A stretch of 18,381 nucleotides of DNA from CAZTVF01 sp964616985 (GCA_964616985.1 CAZTVF010000105.1:1-18381), one strand, 5' to 3'. Shown: positions 1-8,353, counted from the stretch's first letter. Notes: generated by a model not told the origin, from the letters alone. Numbers and translations are program-made.

Positions 1-82
1 GATTACGCGCCGATTATCCCCCCGAGGTGGGCCCGTTTTGCTCGCCGATTACCAAAAGGGCAACGGGATTTGAACCGCGGGA

Positions 83-871
83 TTATTTCCGTGCCGCGGG
101 CTTGGCGCTGGGCGCGGCCACGGTGATCGTCGGCGGCCCGCTCAGGAGCCACGGCCGGATGCGGGCACGCACGTATTTCGACCGCGTGCCAGCCCCGTGC
201 GGGTCATCGTCGCCGGAAGCGACGATCTCCTGAAGCTTCGCGAACGGCCGCGTGAACCCGTTGAGCCCGGCCGACTCGCTGTGCACGCCGTCCACGCAGC
301 CCATGGCCGTCGTGCCGGTGCCCAGCAAAGAGGTGTCGTCGGGGTTGTGGACGTTGAGGATGCCGCGTCGCGTCATCGTCAGGGCCTTGGTCAGGTCATA
401 GTCCTTGGAGATGCTCGCGGCGATCAGCACCAGGCCTTCGACCGGCTGGGCGCCCGGCATGTCGGCCAGCGATTCCGCCGCGAAGACGGCCACGCCGCCG
501 CCGCCGCTGTGGCCGATGATGTAAACGGGGCAGCCCGGATGTGCCTGCTGGTATTCGTAGATCGATCTGGCCACGCCCGCCCCGGCCATGCGGTTGCCCA
601 GGAAGTTGGTCTGGTTGACGACCATTCCCACGCCCGGCACGGGCACGCCCCAGGGGCGGATCATCACGGCGTAGTCGATTCGCTCCAGGCCCTCGCGGAT
701 GTGACGGTTGTAGTGGCTGACGCCTTCGATGCCAGGCAGGATCACGACCAGGCCCTTGCTGAGCCGCTGGGGATTGACGTATTCCTCGGTGTTGGCGAAG
801 GTGGGGCTGCTCAGGCCGCAGCCGCCCAGTGCGCCCGCACACAATATCAAAGCCAACAACGACTTCAACAT
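83..871 (-). CDS. Lipoprotein alpha/beta-hydrolase (serine hydrolase fold)
   Basis: This encodes 262 aa. Residues 1-18 form a lipoprotein signal peptide: Lys3, a hydrophobic stretch and a lipobox L-G-G-C with Cys18 as the likely lipidated residue. The mature protein should therefore be membrane-anchored outside the cytoplasm. A hydrolase core follows: an oxyanion-type LPGIEG turn at 45-50 and a nucleophile elbow GHSGG at 120-124, with Ser122 as the predicted nucleophile. Asp178 or Asp179 (HNPDD) and His225 (DDPHG) are plausible remaining triad residues; this assignment is inferred from spacing. An AAGGG ribosome-binding site lies about 7 nt before the ATG. The gene is divergent from nth. The substrate cannot be read from the sequence; an esterase, lipase or peptidase of this fold would all fit. 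The C-terminus is an Ala/Pro/Lys-rich tail. Confidence 0.85.
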   Translation of the reverse strand: MLKSLLALILCAGALGGCGLSSPTFANTEEYVNPQRLSKGLVVILPGIEGVSHYNRHIREGLERIDYAVMIRPWGVPVPGVGMVVNQTNFLGNRMAGAGVARSIYEYQQAHPGCPVYIIGHSGGGGVAVFAAESLADMPGAQPVEGLVLIAASISKDYDLTKALTMTRRGILNVHNPDDTSLLGTGTTAMGCVDGVHSESAGLNGFTRPFAKLQEIVASGDDDPHGAGTRSKYVRARIRPWLLSGPPTITVAAPSAKPAARK

Positions 872-977
872 GGATCAGCCCTTTTCTGCCCGTGGAGAAC
901 GGGTATACAATTGCCCGCGAACATTTTAACTTTCATCGGCGCCTATGCAAGCCGTCTTGCACGCGCGAGGACCCATC

Positions 978-1634
978 ATGGCCACCGAGACCGACCCGCA
1001 ACGACAGGCGCGAACGAAGAAGATCATTGCCGCACTCAAGAAGACCTACCCCGACGCCCACACGGCGTTGAACTTCACCAACCCGCTGGAGCTGCTGGTG
1101 GCGACGATCCTCTCGGCCCAGACCACCGATAAGGGCGTGAACGTGGTCACCGAGAAGATCTTCCGCAAATATAAGACGGCCGCCGATTACGCCAATGCCG
1201 ACGTGCGCCAGTTCGAGCAGGAGATCCACGCCACGGGCTTCTTCCGCAACAAGGCCAAGAGCGTGATGGCCGCCTGCCGCAAGATCGTCCAGGATTTCGG
1301 CGGCAAGGTCCCCGACAACATGGCCGACCTGCTGACGCTGCCGGGCGTGGCCCGCAAGACGGCCAACGTCGTGCTGGGAAACGCATTCGGCAAGAACGAG
1401 GGCGTCGCCGTCGACCGCCACGTCGCCCGCGTGGCCGGGCGCCTGGGCCTGGTCACCAGCGAGCGGCCGGAGAAGATCGAGGCCGAGCTGATGGAGCTCG
1501 TGCCGCGCGAGGACTGGTGCCTCTTCTCGCACCTGCTGATCGATCACGGGCGGGCCACCTGCACCGCCCGCAAACCCGATTGCGAACACTGCCCGGTGAA
1601 CAAGCTCTGCCCGTCAGCGTTCAAGGTCTCTTGA
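978..1634 (+). CDS. nth: Endonuclease III (DNA glycosylase/AP lyase)
   Basis: This is base-excision-repair endonuclease III, which removes oxidised pyrimidines and cleaves the abasic site. The 218-aa length is normal for the family. The helix-hairpin-helix LPGVARKTA (121-129) supplies the predicted catalytic Lys127, and VDRH supplies catalytic Asp146. The C-terminal [4Fe-4S] loop is intact: Cys195-x6-Cys202-x2-Cys205-x5-Cys211. The frame is open 11 codons further upstream, but the ATG at 978 is chosen because GAGG sits 7 nt before it and homology begins there. It is the first of three co-directional genes (nth, an exported protein, trxB), with 69 nt before the next start. I see nothing degraded in it. 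Confidence 0.96.
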   Translation: MATETDPQRQARTKKIIAALKKTYPDAHTALNFTNPLELLVATILSAQTTDKGVNVVTEKIFRKYKTAADYANADVRQFEQEIHATGFFRNKAKSVMAACRKIVQDFGGKVPDNMADLLTLPGVARKTANVVLGNAFGKNEGVAVDRHVARVAGRLGLVTSERPEKIEAELMELVPREDWCLFSHLLIDHGRATCTARKPDCEHCPVNKLCPSAFKVS

Positions 1635-1660
1635 ATTGCATTTCGAACCCGCCGTAATAT
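1631..1660 (+). promoter_or_regulatory. Candidate sigma70-type promoter for the exported-protein gene
   Basis: TTGAAT (1631-1636) and TAATAT (1655-1660) are separated by 18 nt, each matching consensus at 4 of 6 positions. The -35 overlaps the nth stop codon. Transcription would begin near 1667, leaving a leader of about 37 nt. This is based on sequence resemblance only. Confidence 0.3.
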
Positions 1661-1703
1661 GGTCTCCCGTGTCCCGGCGCGCCGGGGCGCTGTGGATATC
1701 CCT

Positions 1704-3071
1704 ATGATCAATCATCGCATGATCGTGCTCGCGGCGCTGCTGGCGTGGGTTGTGCCCGCGCAGGCGGCCGACGAGGTGGAGCTCCAGTCCCTGCCCTACG
1801 CCGACAAGCTGGTGGGCGGCTTCTCGCTTCGGCCGCCGGCGAACACCGCGCGCGCCCGCGAGCCTTCGACCTCGCGCCTCGTCAGCTGGGTCAGCCGCGA
1901 CGCCAGGAACAACGCCGTCGCCTGGAGCCTCAGCGTCATGCGCGGGCTGGAGAAGAAAGAGGTCGATCTCAAGCCTTACTCCGAAGCCCTGGGCAAGAAG
2001 CTGCAGGCCGAGCAGAACATGGACGTGGAGTCCATCGCCGTGACGCAGATCGGCGGCAAGGGCGCCATCGTCGTGCAGGGCGTATGCAACGGCCTGTTAC
2101 CGCAGTGGCAGCGACAGGCGTGGGTGCTGACCAAACCCAACCGCTTCCTCATCTTCGTGATCTCGGGGCCGCCGGACATGAAGGACTCGCTGGGCAAGAT
2201 TCATCAAGCCGTCATGGCCACCGTCAAGATCATCGATCCCGAGGAGGCCCTGGCCGAGCAGAAGGTCAACCTTGACCGCGGCCGCGAATTGCTGGCCGCC
2301 CTGACGGATGAGAAGCTGCAGGGCGCGGTCGATCCGGCTCGCTGGTACCTGCTCCATGTGAAGGATGCAACGGTCGGGTGGATGGCACAGATCGAGGCGG
2401 TGAAAACCCGCACCTGGTCCATTGGGAAGAACTTCACAACGGGGCAGGAACGCTTCGACCACGCTGTGGGCGTCGAGATCCGCACCATCGCCTGGATGAA
2501 CATGCAGGGCCAGGAGCGGCTGCACCGGCGGCTGATGTTCACCAATGGCAACGGCGTCGGCGAGACGTGGGAAGAGATCCTCAATATCAATGACGGGAAG
2601 GACCCCAACAACAAGGTGACCCTCCGCGAGCAGGGCATCCGCCAGACGGACTCGCTGGTGTGCACGGTGGGCTCGGGCGCCAAGGGCAACGACCTCCGCA
2701 AGCAGATTCCGGTGGATATCTACCTGCCGCGGGCCACGGGGCTGATGCTGCCCCGCCTGCTGGACCTCAAGAAGCCCGCTACCTACGCCTTCGCCTCCTA
2801 CAGCGCCCAGGTCAACGATTTCGAGTTGCGCACCGTCACCGTCGCCGCCGCCGAGACCTTGGTCATCAACGGCGAGAGCATCCCCTGCGTGCAGGTGCAG
2901 GACGTAGTAGCCGGTCAGAACGAGACCACCTCCGCATCGTGGGTGGATGCCCAGGGCAAGCTGGTGCGGATGAAGGGCGCCGAGGATTTCATGATGGAAC
3001 TGTCGACGCCGGAGAAGGTGGCGGCGAAGTACCCGCAAGCGCCCGCCCAACTGGCCGAGCTGCGCAGATAG
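1704..3071 (+). CDS. Exported protein of unknown function
   Basis: I do not recognise a named family for this 455-aa protein. The chosen ATG gives a clear Sec signal peptide (MINHRM, a hydrophobic core, then VVPAQA) with cleavage predicted after Ala21. An open frame reaches 15 codons upstream, but that extension is Arg-rich and would spoil the signal. The mature part looks like a soluble periplasmic protein rich in beta strands and has no transmembrane segment. The C-terminal third (roughly 340-440) alternates strand-like segments ending in a 'SASWVDAQGKLVRMKG' stretch. That resembles DUF3108-like domains, in which a modified product is scored against a reference value, but the similarity is weak. 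No Shine-Dalgarno sequence is obvious. It sits between nth and trxB, and nothing ties its function to either. Confidence 0.8.
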   Translation: MINHRMIVLAALLAWVVPAQAADEVELQSLPYADKLVGGFSLRPPANTARAREPSTSRLVSWVSRDARNNAVAWSLSVMRGLEKKEVDLKPYSEALGKKLQAEQNMDVESIAVTQIGGKGAIVVQGVCNGLLPQWQRQAWVLTKPNRFLIFVISGPPDMKDSLGKIHQAVMATVKIIDPEEALAEQKVNLDRGRELLAALTDEKLQGAVDPARWYLLHVKDATVGWMAQIEAVKTRTWSIGKNFTTGQERFDHAVGVEIRTIAWMNMQGQERLHRRLMFTNGNGVGETWEEILNINDGKDPNNKVTLREQGIRQTDSLVCTVGSGAKGNDLRKQIPVDIYLPRATGLMLPRLLDLKKPATYAFASYSAQVNDFELRTVTVAAAETLVINGESIPCVQVQDVVAGQNETTSASWVDAQGKLVRMKGAEDFMMELSTPEKVAAKYPQAPAQLAELRR

Positions 3072-3097
3072 TGCGTGCGTCGCCGCGGGCGCCGCGG

Positions 3098-3103
3098 CAT
3101 AAT
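3098..3103 (+). promoter_or_regulatory. Candidate -10 box for a leaderless trxB transcript
   Basis: CATAAT matches the -10 consensus at 5 of 6 positions and ends 9 nt before the trxB ATG. No Shine-Dalgarno sequence precedes that ATG, and no good -35 is visible. Transcription starting 6-8 nt downstream would yield a message with almost no leader. Confidence 0.3.
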
Positions 3104-3112
3104 GTTCCCCCT

Positions 3113-4132
3113 ATGAGCGACCAGGACATCTTCGACGTGATCATCATCGGCGGCGGGCCTGCGGGCCTGGCCGGCGCCCTTTACACCGCCCGCGACCGCT
3201 ACAAGACGCTGGTGCTGGAGAAGAACGGCCTGCCCGGCGGGCAGATCATGCTCACCGAGCGGGTGGAGAACTACCCCGGCCACACGCAGATCTCCGGGCC
3301 CGACCTCGTGCAGCAGATGCGCGACCAGGTGGAGAACTTCGGCGCGCAGATCCGCGTCAACCAGGCCGTGACGAAGATCTTCCGCCGCGACGACGGCAAG
3401 ATCGAGCTGGAGGTCAACGACGGCGAGGAGAAGCACGTCGGTAGGGCGGTCATCCTGGCCATCGGCAGCGACTACCGCCGCCTGGGTGTGCCCGGCGAGG
3501 AAGAGCTTCGCCAGGCCACCCGCGTGAGCTACTGCGCCACCTGCGACGGGGCCTTCTACCGCGACAAGCACGTGCTGTGCGTGGGCGGGGGCAACACCGC
3601 CGTTGAGGACACCGTCTACCTCGCGAGGCGCTTCACCAAGAAGATCACCATGCTGCACCGGCGGCGCGAGTTCCGGGCCCAGCAGGTGCTGGTCGACGAG
3701 CTCTACGAATTGGCGGGCACCGGGGCCATCGACGTCAAGCTGCCCTTCGTGCTCGACCGGATCGTCCCTTCCTCCAGCGGGCTGGACATCGACCACGCCC
3801 TCATTCGCAATCTCGAGACGCAAGCCACCGAGCAGTTGAAGGTGGACGGCATCTTCCTGTTCGTGGGCATGATCCCCAACACCGCGTTCCTCCGCTCGTT
3901 CGTGGCCATGAACGAGGAGGGCTACATCGCCTGCGACACCACGACGCTCAAGACGTCGGTGCCGGGCGTGTTCGTCGCCGGCGACTGCCGCCAGCGGGCG
4001 GCCATGCAGCTGGCCACCGCCACCGGCGACGGCGTGGTGGCCGCGCTGATGCTCAAGGAATACTTCCGCAACCCCGACCCCGACGCCTGGAAGACCACCA
4101 TGGCCGAAGGCGGCATCGCCGAAGGCTGGTGA
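3113..4132 (+). CDS. trxB: Thioredoxin reductase (NADPH)
   Basis: This 339-aa flavoprotein passes electrons from NADPH to thioredoxin. The FAD-binding GGGPAG is at 13-18. The redox-active disulfide CATC is Cys141/Cys144. The NADPH Rossmann motif GGGNTA is at 158-163, followed by HRRREFRAQ (182-190), whose arginines bind the NADPH 2'-phosphate. The FAD-contacting GDC is at 290-292. All the expected residues are present and the length is typical. The reading frame stays open far upstream inside the previous gene, but homology starts at MSDQDIFDVIIIGGG, so 3113 is the start. The start has no recognisable ribosome-binding site and a -10-like box lies just ahead. The gene converges on the zinc-ribbon gene, with only 3 nt between the two stop codons. 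Confidence 0.96.
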   Translation: MSDQDIFDVIIIGGGPAGLAGALYTARDRYKTLVLEKNGLPGGQIMLTERVENYPGHTQISGPDLVQQMRDQVENFGAQIRVNQAVTKIFRRDDGKIELEVNDGEEKHVGRAVILAIGSDYRRLGVPGEEELRQATRVSYCATCDGAFYRDKHVLCVGGGNTAVEDTVYLARRFTKKITMLHRRREFRAQQVLVDELYELAGTGAIDVKLPFVLDRIVPSSSGLDIDHALIRNLETQATEQLKVDGIFLFVGMIPNTAFLRSFVAMNEEGYIACDTTTLKTSVPGVFVAGDCRQRAAMQLATATGDGVVAALMLKEYFRNPDPDAWKTTMAEGGIAEGW

Positions 4133-4135
4133 TTC

Positions 4136-4315
4136 TCAGCCGGCCTTGCGGTGTAAAGCGGGCGGGGCCGCCGAGAGCAGGCGGTGGATCGTCAAGGGCA
4201 CCAGGAAGGTGTGGTCGCACTTGGCGCACTTCACCTGTTTTCCGACGGCGCTTTGGGGAATCGAAAGGGTCTGGCGGCATCTAGGGTTCGTACATCGCAC
4301 TTTGAACACTTCCAT
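4136..4315 (-). CDS. Small zinc-ribbon protein (MJ0042-type)
   Basis: This 59-aa cytoplasmic protein has the MJ0042-type zinc-ribbon pattern: two cysteine pairs, C-x4-C (TNPR between) and C-x2-C (AKC), separated by an 'L.IP....G..VKC' segment. These ribbons bind zinc and are frequent in Planctomycetota, often as short stand-alone proteins or N-terminal caps. A GTG lies five codons upstream, but the ATG at 4315 has GGAGG 8 nt before it and is preferred. The Cys spacing in the first pair is C-x4-C rather than the usual C-x2-C, a small departure from the common form. The partner or role is unknown. It is convergent with trxB and lies downstream of the URO-D-like gene on the same strand. Confidence 0.75.
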   Translation of the reverse strand: MEVFKVRCTNPRCRQTLSIPQSAVGKQVKCAKCDHTFLVPLTIHRLLSAAPPALHRKAG

Positions 4316-4378
4316 ACGGCTTGCCTCCACCGTTGTTATCGGCCGCCGGGGAGCCAGGCTTAACTACGGGCCGAGGCG

Positions 4379-4397
4379 CGGCGATTCTGAATCGCCG
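4379..4397 (-). terminator. Hairpin downstream of the URO-D-like gene
   Basis: A perfect 8-bp stem (CGGCGATT/AATCGCCG) closes a 3-nt loop about 40 nt beyond the URO-D-like stop codon. There is no U-tract, so it is a possible transcript end or RNA-stabilising hairpin rather than a textbook terminator. Confidence 0.4.
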
Positions 4398-4437
4398 GGC
4401 GAAGCATCCGCATCACCCCTTCAACGTCGCGCTCGCC

Positions 4438-5436
4438 TCACCAGCCGTGTTTCCAGGGGTCCTGGCGGCGGAAGGAAGCGACCATGTGCTGCTTGACGGT
4501 GGGGGAGGCGCCGATGGCGGCGTGGTCGCCGTAGTCGCCCAGGATCATCCCTCCGGCGGGCGTGCCCCACGTCCGCATCAGTGCCGCGGCCTGGCGGTCG
4601 ATCTCGGCCTCGTCACCCGCCGGCAGCGTGCGCTGGATATCGCAGAGCGTCTCGAAGCAGATGCGGCCGGCAAACTGGCGGCCGATCTCGTCGATGCCGT
4701 TGGTCAGCGGCTGCTGCATGTTGATGACGTCCAGCCCGGCCTCGATGAGCATGCCGATGGCCTTGTTGATCCGCCCGCACGAGTGCATGTGCACGTGCCA
4801 GCCGCACTCATGGATCACCTTGAACAGGCGTTTGTACCGCGGCAGAAAGAAGCGGCCGAAGAGATCCGGCGAAACGTGCAGATCGATCTGCGTACCCCAG
4901 TCCTCGCTGAAGCCGAACCCCTGGATTCTCGCCCCGCACACGCGGTGCATGTTGCGGACCAGGGTGATGTCGTAGTCGAGGATGCGCTCGGCGATCTCGT
5001 GAATCTGCGGCGTGTCGTCCATCAGGTCGACCATCGCGTTCTCGAAGCCCCGCAGGCTATGCATCCGCTCCCACAGGATCATGAAGATGCTGGTGAAGGT
5101 GTACTTGTCGCGGGCCTGGGGCGTGTCGGCGGACTCGGCCATCCACTGCCGCGTGCAGTCGTAGCGGCGCGGGTCGTTGGCGTCGGGCCAGGGGTAGTTC
5201 TTGAGGGCCCCGATGTCCTCCAGCGGGTGGGCCTTGACCTGTCCCATGTTGGGCTGATCGGTCTTGCCCCAGCGGCAAAGCCACTGGTCGAGAGCCTCGT
5301 CGTTCTGCGCCTGCGGCGGCTTGATGAGGTTGTACCACACGCCGACGCAGTCGCTCAGCTCGCCGTGCCCGTTGATCGCCAGGCGGTCGGGGCGCTTGAA
5401 CTCAATGGCCGCGGTCATCACTTCACGTGGGGTCAT
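4438..5436 (-). CDS. Uroporphyrinogen decarboxylase superfamily protein (methyltransferase-like)
   Basis: This 332-aa protein has the URO-D/MtaA TIM-barrel pattern. It starts 'TPREVMTAAIEFKRPDRLA' and carries an H-x-C motif (His218, Cys220 in MHSCG) followed by 'AGLDVINMQQP'. In the corrinoid/coenzyme-M methyltransferases of this superfamily, H-x-C supplies zinc ligands that activate a thiol. True HemE enzymes lack that motif, so haem synthesis is unlikely; a methyl-transfer or demethylation role is inferred. I see no clear third C-terminal Cys ligand. AAGGAG lies 8 nt before the ATG at 5436. The open frame continues 34 codons upstream without homology. No corrinoid-protein gene adjoins it, so the substrate is unknown. 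Confidence 0.85.
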   Translation of the reverse strand: MTPREVMTAAIEFKRPDRLAINGHGELSDCVGVWYNLIKPPQAQNDEALDQWLCRWGKTDQPNMGQVKAHPLEDIGALKNYPWPDANDPRRYDCTRQWMAESADTPQARDKYTFTSIFMILWERMHSLRGFENAMVDLMDDTPQIHEIAERILDYDITLVRNMHRVCGARIQGFGFSEDWGTQIDLHVSPDLFGRFFLPRYKRLFKVIHECGWHVHMHSCGRINKAIGMLIEAGLDVINMQQPLTNGIDEIGRQFAGRICFETLCDIQRTLPAGDEAEIDRQAAALMRTWGTPAGGMILGDYGDHAAIGASPTVKQHMVASFRRQDPWKHGW

Positions 5437-5572
5437 CACGAGATCTCCTTGCGAGCGATTGTGACGAGTTGGCCCGCCACGGGCAAGTGCGTGATCGCGA
5501 TGCGGCCGCCCCTGTGCGCTCACCCATAAATGCACCACAATAACGCATCGAAGAATCCAAGAGGACTGCTAT

Positions 5573-5630
5573 CGCTCGCTTTTCAGCGCTGTTGATCTCA
5601 CACAGAAACAACAGCGCTGAAAAGCGAGCG
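5573..5630. repeat. Perfect 22-bp inverted repeat with 14-nt loop
   Basis: The arms 5573-5594 and 5609-5630 are exactly complementary over 22 bp and surround a 14-nt spacer. The arms contain the small palindrome CAGCGCTG. The repeat lies between the LssY_C gene (stop at 5684, -) and the URO-D-like gene (start at 5436, -). It could end the upstream message or attenuate the downstream one, but no T-tract follows on either strand. A diverged copy of one arm plus part of the loop occurs at 8568-8597, which points to a dispersed element. I see no flanking target duplication. Confidence 0.85.
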
Positions 5631-5683
5631 ACTTTAGGGTTTTGCCTTATGCGAAGTCCTTGACCGCGCCAAACCGGGCGCTA

Positions 5684-6484
5684 TCACCGTGAGGCGGGCA
5701 GGCCCAGCGTTGTCGCCAGTGTGGCGGCGCTGTCCCAGGCGGGCGCGACGGCGTCGCCGAGGATGCACACCGCCGCACGGCCGTCGGTGAAATAGAGGTC
5801 GCCGGTGCCATTGCGGCGCGTGCCGGGGCCGACGCCTTTCACCCAGCCGCTGTGGCGCGCTCCGCCGGCGGCCAGTGACGCCGCCACCACGTCGCGCTCG
5901 GCGTCCAGGTCGGGGTCGATGCGATGGGTCAGCTGGCCCGTGAAGCTGCTGACGCCGATGCCAGTGTCGAGCGTCGCTGCGCCCACCCAGATGCTCCGGC
6001 CGTCGGGGGTCGCGGCGGCTCGCCAGAACCGCACGTGATGGCGCTGTCGCGGGCTCTCGCCCACCGGCTGCTGGAAGGCGAGGTCCTGCGCCCGCCCCAG
6101 CAGGAACAGCTTGCTCAGGGGCGCCTGGGGGTAGGGGCGATCCAGCAGGACGCAGGCGGCCATCTGGATGCCGCTGGTGAAGGTGGTGGCGTCGGCTCCG
6201 TGCCAGCCGCCGGCGGCCAGGGCGGTCGAAAGCTGTTTCTCGGTTGCGATGACGACGAGATTGACGGGGTCGGAGGGAATCCGCTGGCCGTTGCAGCTGA
6301 TCAGCGGGTTGTCCTGTGGCCACTGGGCCAGCTGGCTCCAGGCGGCCGGCAGCGCCACGTGAGCGGCCAGCAGGTAGGCGGCCACGGCCAGCAGGGGCGT
6401 GTGGGCCGCATGCGCAATGACGCGCCGCAGGCGGCGATGGCGCCTGCGCGGCAGGAGCGAGCTTGCATCATCCAACAGCAACAA
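5684..6484 (-). CDS. LssY C-terminal domain membrane protein
   Basis: This encodes 266 aa. The N-terminus is basic (RRRHRRLRR, 13-21) and is followed by one hydrophobic segment at about 28-48, so the protein is probably a single-pass membrane protein with the rest outside. Residues 72-240 carry the LssY_C pattern: 'DPVNLVVIAT', 'ALAAGGWH', 'LDRPYPQAPLSKLFLLGRAQDLAFQ', 'RHHVRFWR', 'WVGAATLDTGIG', 'THRIDPDLDAERD'. In larger LssY proteins this domain follows a PAP2 or DedA-like part; here it stands nearly alone. Its biochemical role is not established. The start is TTG at 6484, supported by AAGGAG 9 nt upstream; no in-frame ATG would keep the hydrophobic segment. It lies 128 nt downstream of the nucleotide-sugar dehydrogenase gene on the same strand. 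Confidence 0.8.
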   Translation of the reverse strand: MLLLDDASSLLPRRRHRRLRRVIAHAAHTPLLAVAAYLLAAHVALPAAWSQLAQWPQDNPLISCNGQRIPSDPVNLVVIATEKQLSTALAAGGWHGADATTFTSGIQMAACVLLDRPYPQAPLSKLFLLGRAQDLAFQQPVGESPRQRHHVRFWRAAATPDGRSIWVGAATLDTGIGVSSFTGQLTHRIDPDLDAERDVVAASLAAGGARHSGWVKGVGPGTRRNGTGDLYFTDGRAAVCILGDAVAPAWDSAATLATTLGLPASR

Positions 6485-6612
6485 CGGGGGACACTCCTTG
6501 GGGGTGTTCCCGCCAACATAACAAATCGCGAGCGTCGGACCAAAACGATCTGGCCCACAATATCGGAACCGGTGACAGCGGCGCAGCGCCCGGCGCAGGT
6601 AGTCTGCTCGTG

Positions 6613-8259
6613 CTATTTCCGCTTCGCGCGGACCTCTTCCTTGATTCTCTGGATGTGCCCGCGGCCCAGCGCCTTGACCTCGCAGCCCAGCTCGAAGTAG
6701 CGGCGGATCTGGTCATCGCTGAGCACGCCGAAGCAGTCGATGATCGCGATCGGCCCGCCCGCCCATGCCGTCACTTCATCGGGCGAGAGCTTCACGTACG
6801 GCGCGTGACGCACGGCCAGGATGATCGCATCGACGCCCTTGGCCGCGGCGGGGAGGTCCTTCTGCACGCGGAGGTTGACCAGCTCTTCCTGGTTGCGGAA
6901 GAAGCGGGCCCACGAGTGCCCCGGCGCGGGGTAGGTGTCCTGCGTCTCCAGTTCATACCAGTGATCGACATAGGGGTCGTGCACGCTCATCTCGGCCCCC
7001 ATCTCGGTCAGCTTGCGCACCACCAGTTCGCTGCCGCTGTAGCGGGTGTCGCCCACATCTTCGCGGTAGCTTGCCCCTGCCAGCAGCACGCGCGAGCCGG
7101 CGATGTACTTGCCCATGTTCCGCAGGGCATCGCGCGTGAGCTCGGCCACGTGCAGTCCGCGGGTGTCGTTGATGTCGATGGCGGTGGTGGACATCTTGAA
7201 GACGCTGTCGCCGTCCTCGAAGCCCAGGATGTGCTTGTAGGCCCAGTAGCCCAGCCCGCCGTCCTTGGGCAGGCAGTAGCCGCCGATGCCCGGGCCCGGG
7301 AAGATGATGTTGCTGTGCGTGGGGCGCATCTTGATCGCCTGGATCACCTTGATCAGGTCCACACCGTTTCGCTCGGAGAACAGGCTCCACTCGTTCAGGA
7401 ACGCCAGGATCGTCGCCCGGTACGAGTTCTCGACGATCTTGGTGGTCTCCGACTCGATGGGGCGGTCCATCACCGTCAGCGGGAACTTCTCGGTGTTCAG
7501 CACCTCGGTGAGGAACTTCACCACCCGCTGGCGGGCGGGCGGGTTGCACCCGCTGCACACGCGCCAGAAGTCGCGAATGCTGGAGACGTATTCCTTGCCG
7601 GGCATGACGCGCTCGAAGCTGTGGGCCAGCAGCGGCGCTGCATCCATCCCCCTCGCCGTGAAGGCCTTCTTGAGGATCGGGTAGGCGACGAACTCGGTGG
7701 TGCCGGGGGCAACCGTGGTCTCGATGAGGACCAGCGCCTCGGCGGGGATGCGTTCGCCGATCGTCTTCATCGTCGCCTCCAGGGCGGCCATGTCCGCCTC
7801 GCCCGTTCGGAGGTTGCCCAGGTCGTGCTTGGTGTAGTCGCACTGCACGTCGACGACGACGCAGTCGGCCAGCTTGAGGCAGTCGCTGTTGTAGGTGGCC
7901 ACGAGCGTCTTCTTGTCCTTGACGCAGCGGGCGATCATCGGGTCCACCTCGGGGTCCTCGGCCTTGACGGGCGATTCGCCGCGGTTGAGCATGGGGATCT
8001 TCCAATAGCTCCGCGGGCTGGGACGCTGGCAGCCGATGACGAACTTAGAGCTCTTGCCGGTCTTCTTGTCGACCGTGTCGGCGATGATCGCGGCCATCAC
8101 GGCCCCGACGAACCCCACACCCATCACGACGACGATCTCCTTGCCCTCCTTGCGTGCCGCCTTGACGAGCGACTCGATGCGGGCGAACTCGGCCGCATAT
8201 TCGGCCTTCTGCGGAAGGGGGAACGCCTCGCCGGAGGGGCTCAGGGATTGGTCTGCCAT
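6613..8259 (-). CDS. Nucleotide-sugar dehydrogenase (UDP-glucose/GDP-mannose dehydrogenase family)
   Basis: This 548-aa enzyme oxidises a nucleotide sugar to its uronic acid with two NAD+, feeding capsule or exopolysaccharide synthesis. The NAD Rossmann motif GVGFVG is at 47-52, TTVAPGTTE at 181-189 and ENSYRA at 277-282. The catalytic thiol is Cys328 in GIGGYCLPKD, and the C-terminal sugar-nucleotide domain carries YREDVGDTRYSGS (398-410). It is longer than the usual 430-450 aa, with about 40 extra residues before the Rossmann fold and insertions around 70-115, so the exact sugar (glucose, ManNAc, GlcNAc or mannose type) cannot be assigned. The ATG at 8259 is preceded by AAGGAA; a start 12 codons upstream is possible but has no such site. 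No glycosyltransferase genes adjoin it. Confidence 0.9.
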   Translation of the reverse strand: MADQSLSPSGEAFPLPQKAEYAAEFARIESLVKAARKEGKEIVVVMGVGFVGAVMAAIIADTVDKKTGKSSKFVIGCQRPSPRSYWKIPMLNRGESPVKAEDPEVDPMIARCVKDKKTLVATYNSDCLKLADCVVVDVQCDYTKHDLGNLRTGEADMAALEATMKTIGERIPAEALVLIETTVAPGTTEFVAYPILKKAFTARGMDAAPLLAHSFERVMPGKEYVSSIRDFWRVCSGCNPPARQRVVKFLTEVLNTEKFPLTVMDRPIESETTKIVENSYRATILAFLNEWSLFSERNGVDLIKVIQAIKMRPTHSNIIFPGPGIGGYCLPKDGGLGYWAYKHILGFEDGDSVFKMSTTAIDINDTRGLHVAELTRDALRNMGKYIAGSRVLLAGASYREDVGDTRYSGSELVVRKLTEMGAEMSVHDPYVDHWYELETQDTYPAPGHSWARFFRNQEELVNLRVQKDLPAAAKGVDAIILAVRHAPYVKLSPDEVTAWAGGPIAIIDCFGVLSDDQIRRYFELGCEVKALGRGHIQRIKEEVRAKRK

Positions 8260-8353
8260 GTCGTTTCCTTGTTCAGAGGGTTTGAAAGGTTGCATTCGCA
8301 GCCGCCATGCTATGAATTCACGCCCGCGCCGTCAACGGAAGAACCGTGGCGCG

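Noticed and set aside
55..85. tRNA-like T-arm (GGTTCAAATCC on the minus strand) near the left edge
   Set aside because: The flanking bases do not form a 5-bp T stem, and no acceptor or anticodon arm is found around it.
904..911. TATACA/TACAAT -10-like box upstream of nth
   Set aside because: No acceptable -35 at 16-18 nt, and it lies in the divergent region where either strand could match by chance.
1673..1686. 14-nt perfect palindrome CCCGGCGCGCCGGG upstream of the exported-protein gene
   Set aside because: In DNA of this GC content such short palindromes are frequent, and it has no repeat partner in the window.
2660..3112. Upstream extension of the trxB frame by 151 codons
   Set aside because: It overlaps the exported-protein gene in another frame and has no homology; trxB homology starts exactly at 3113.
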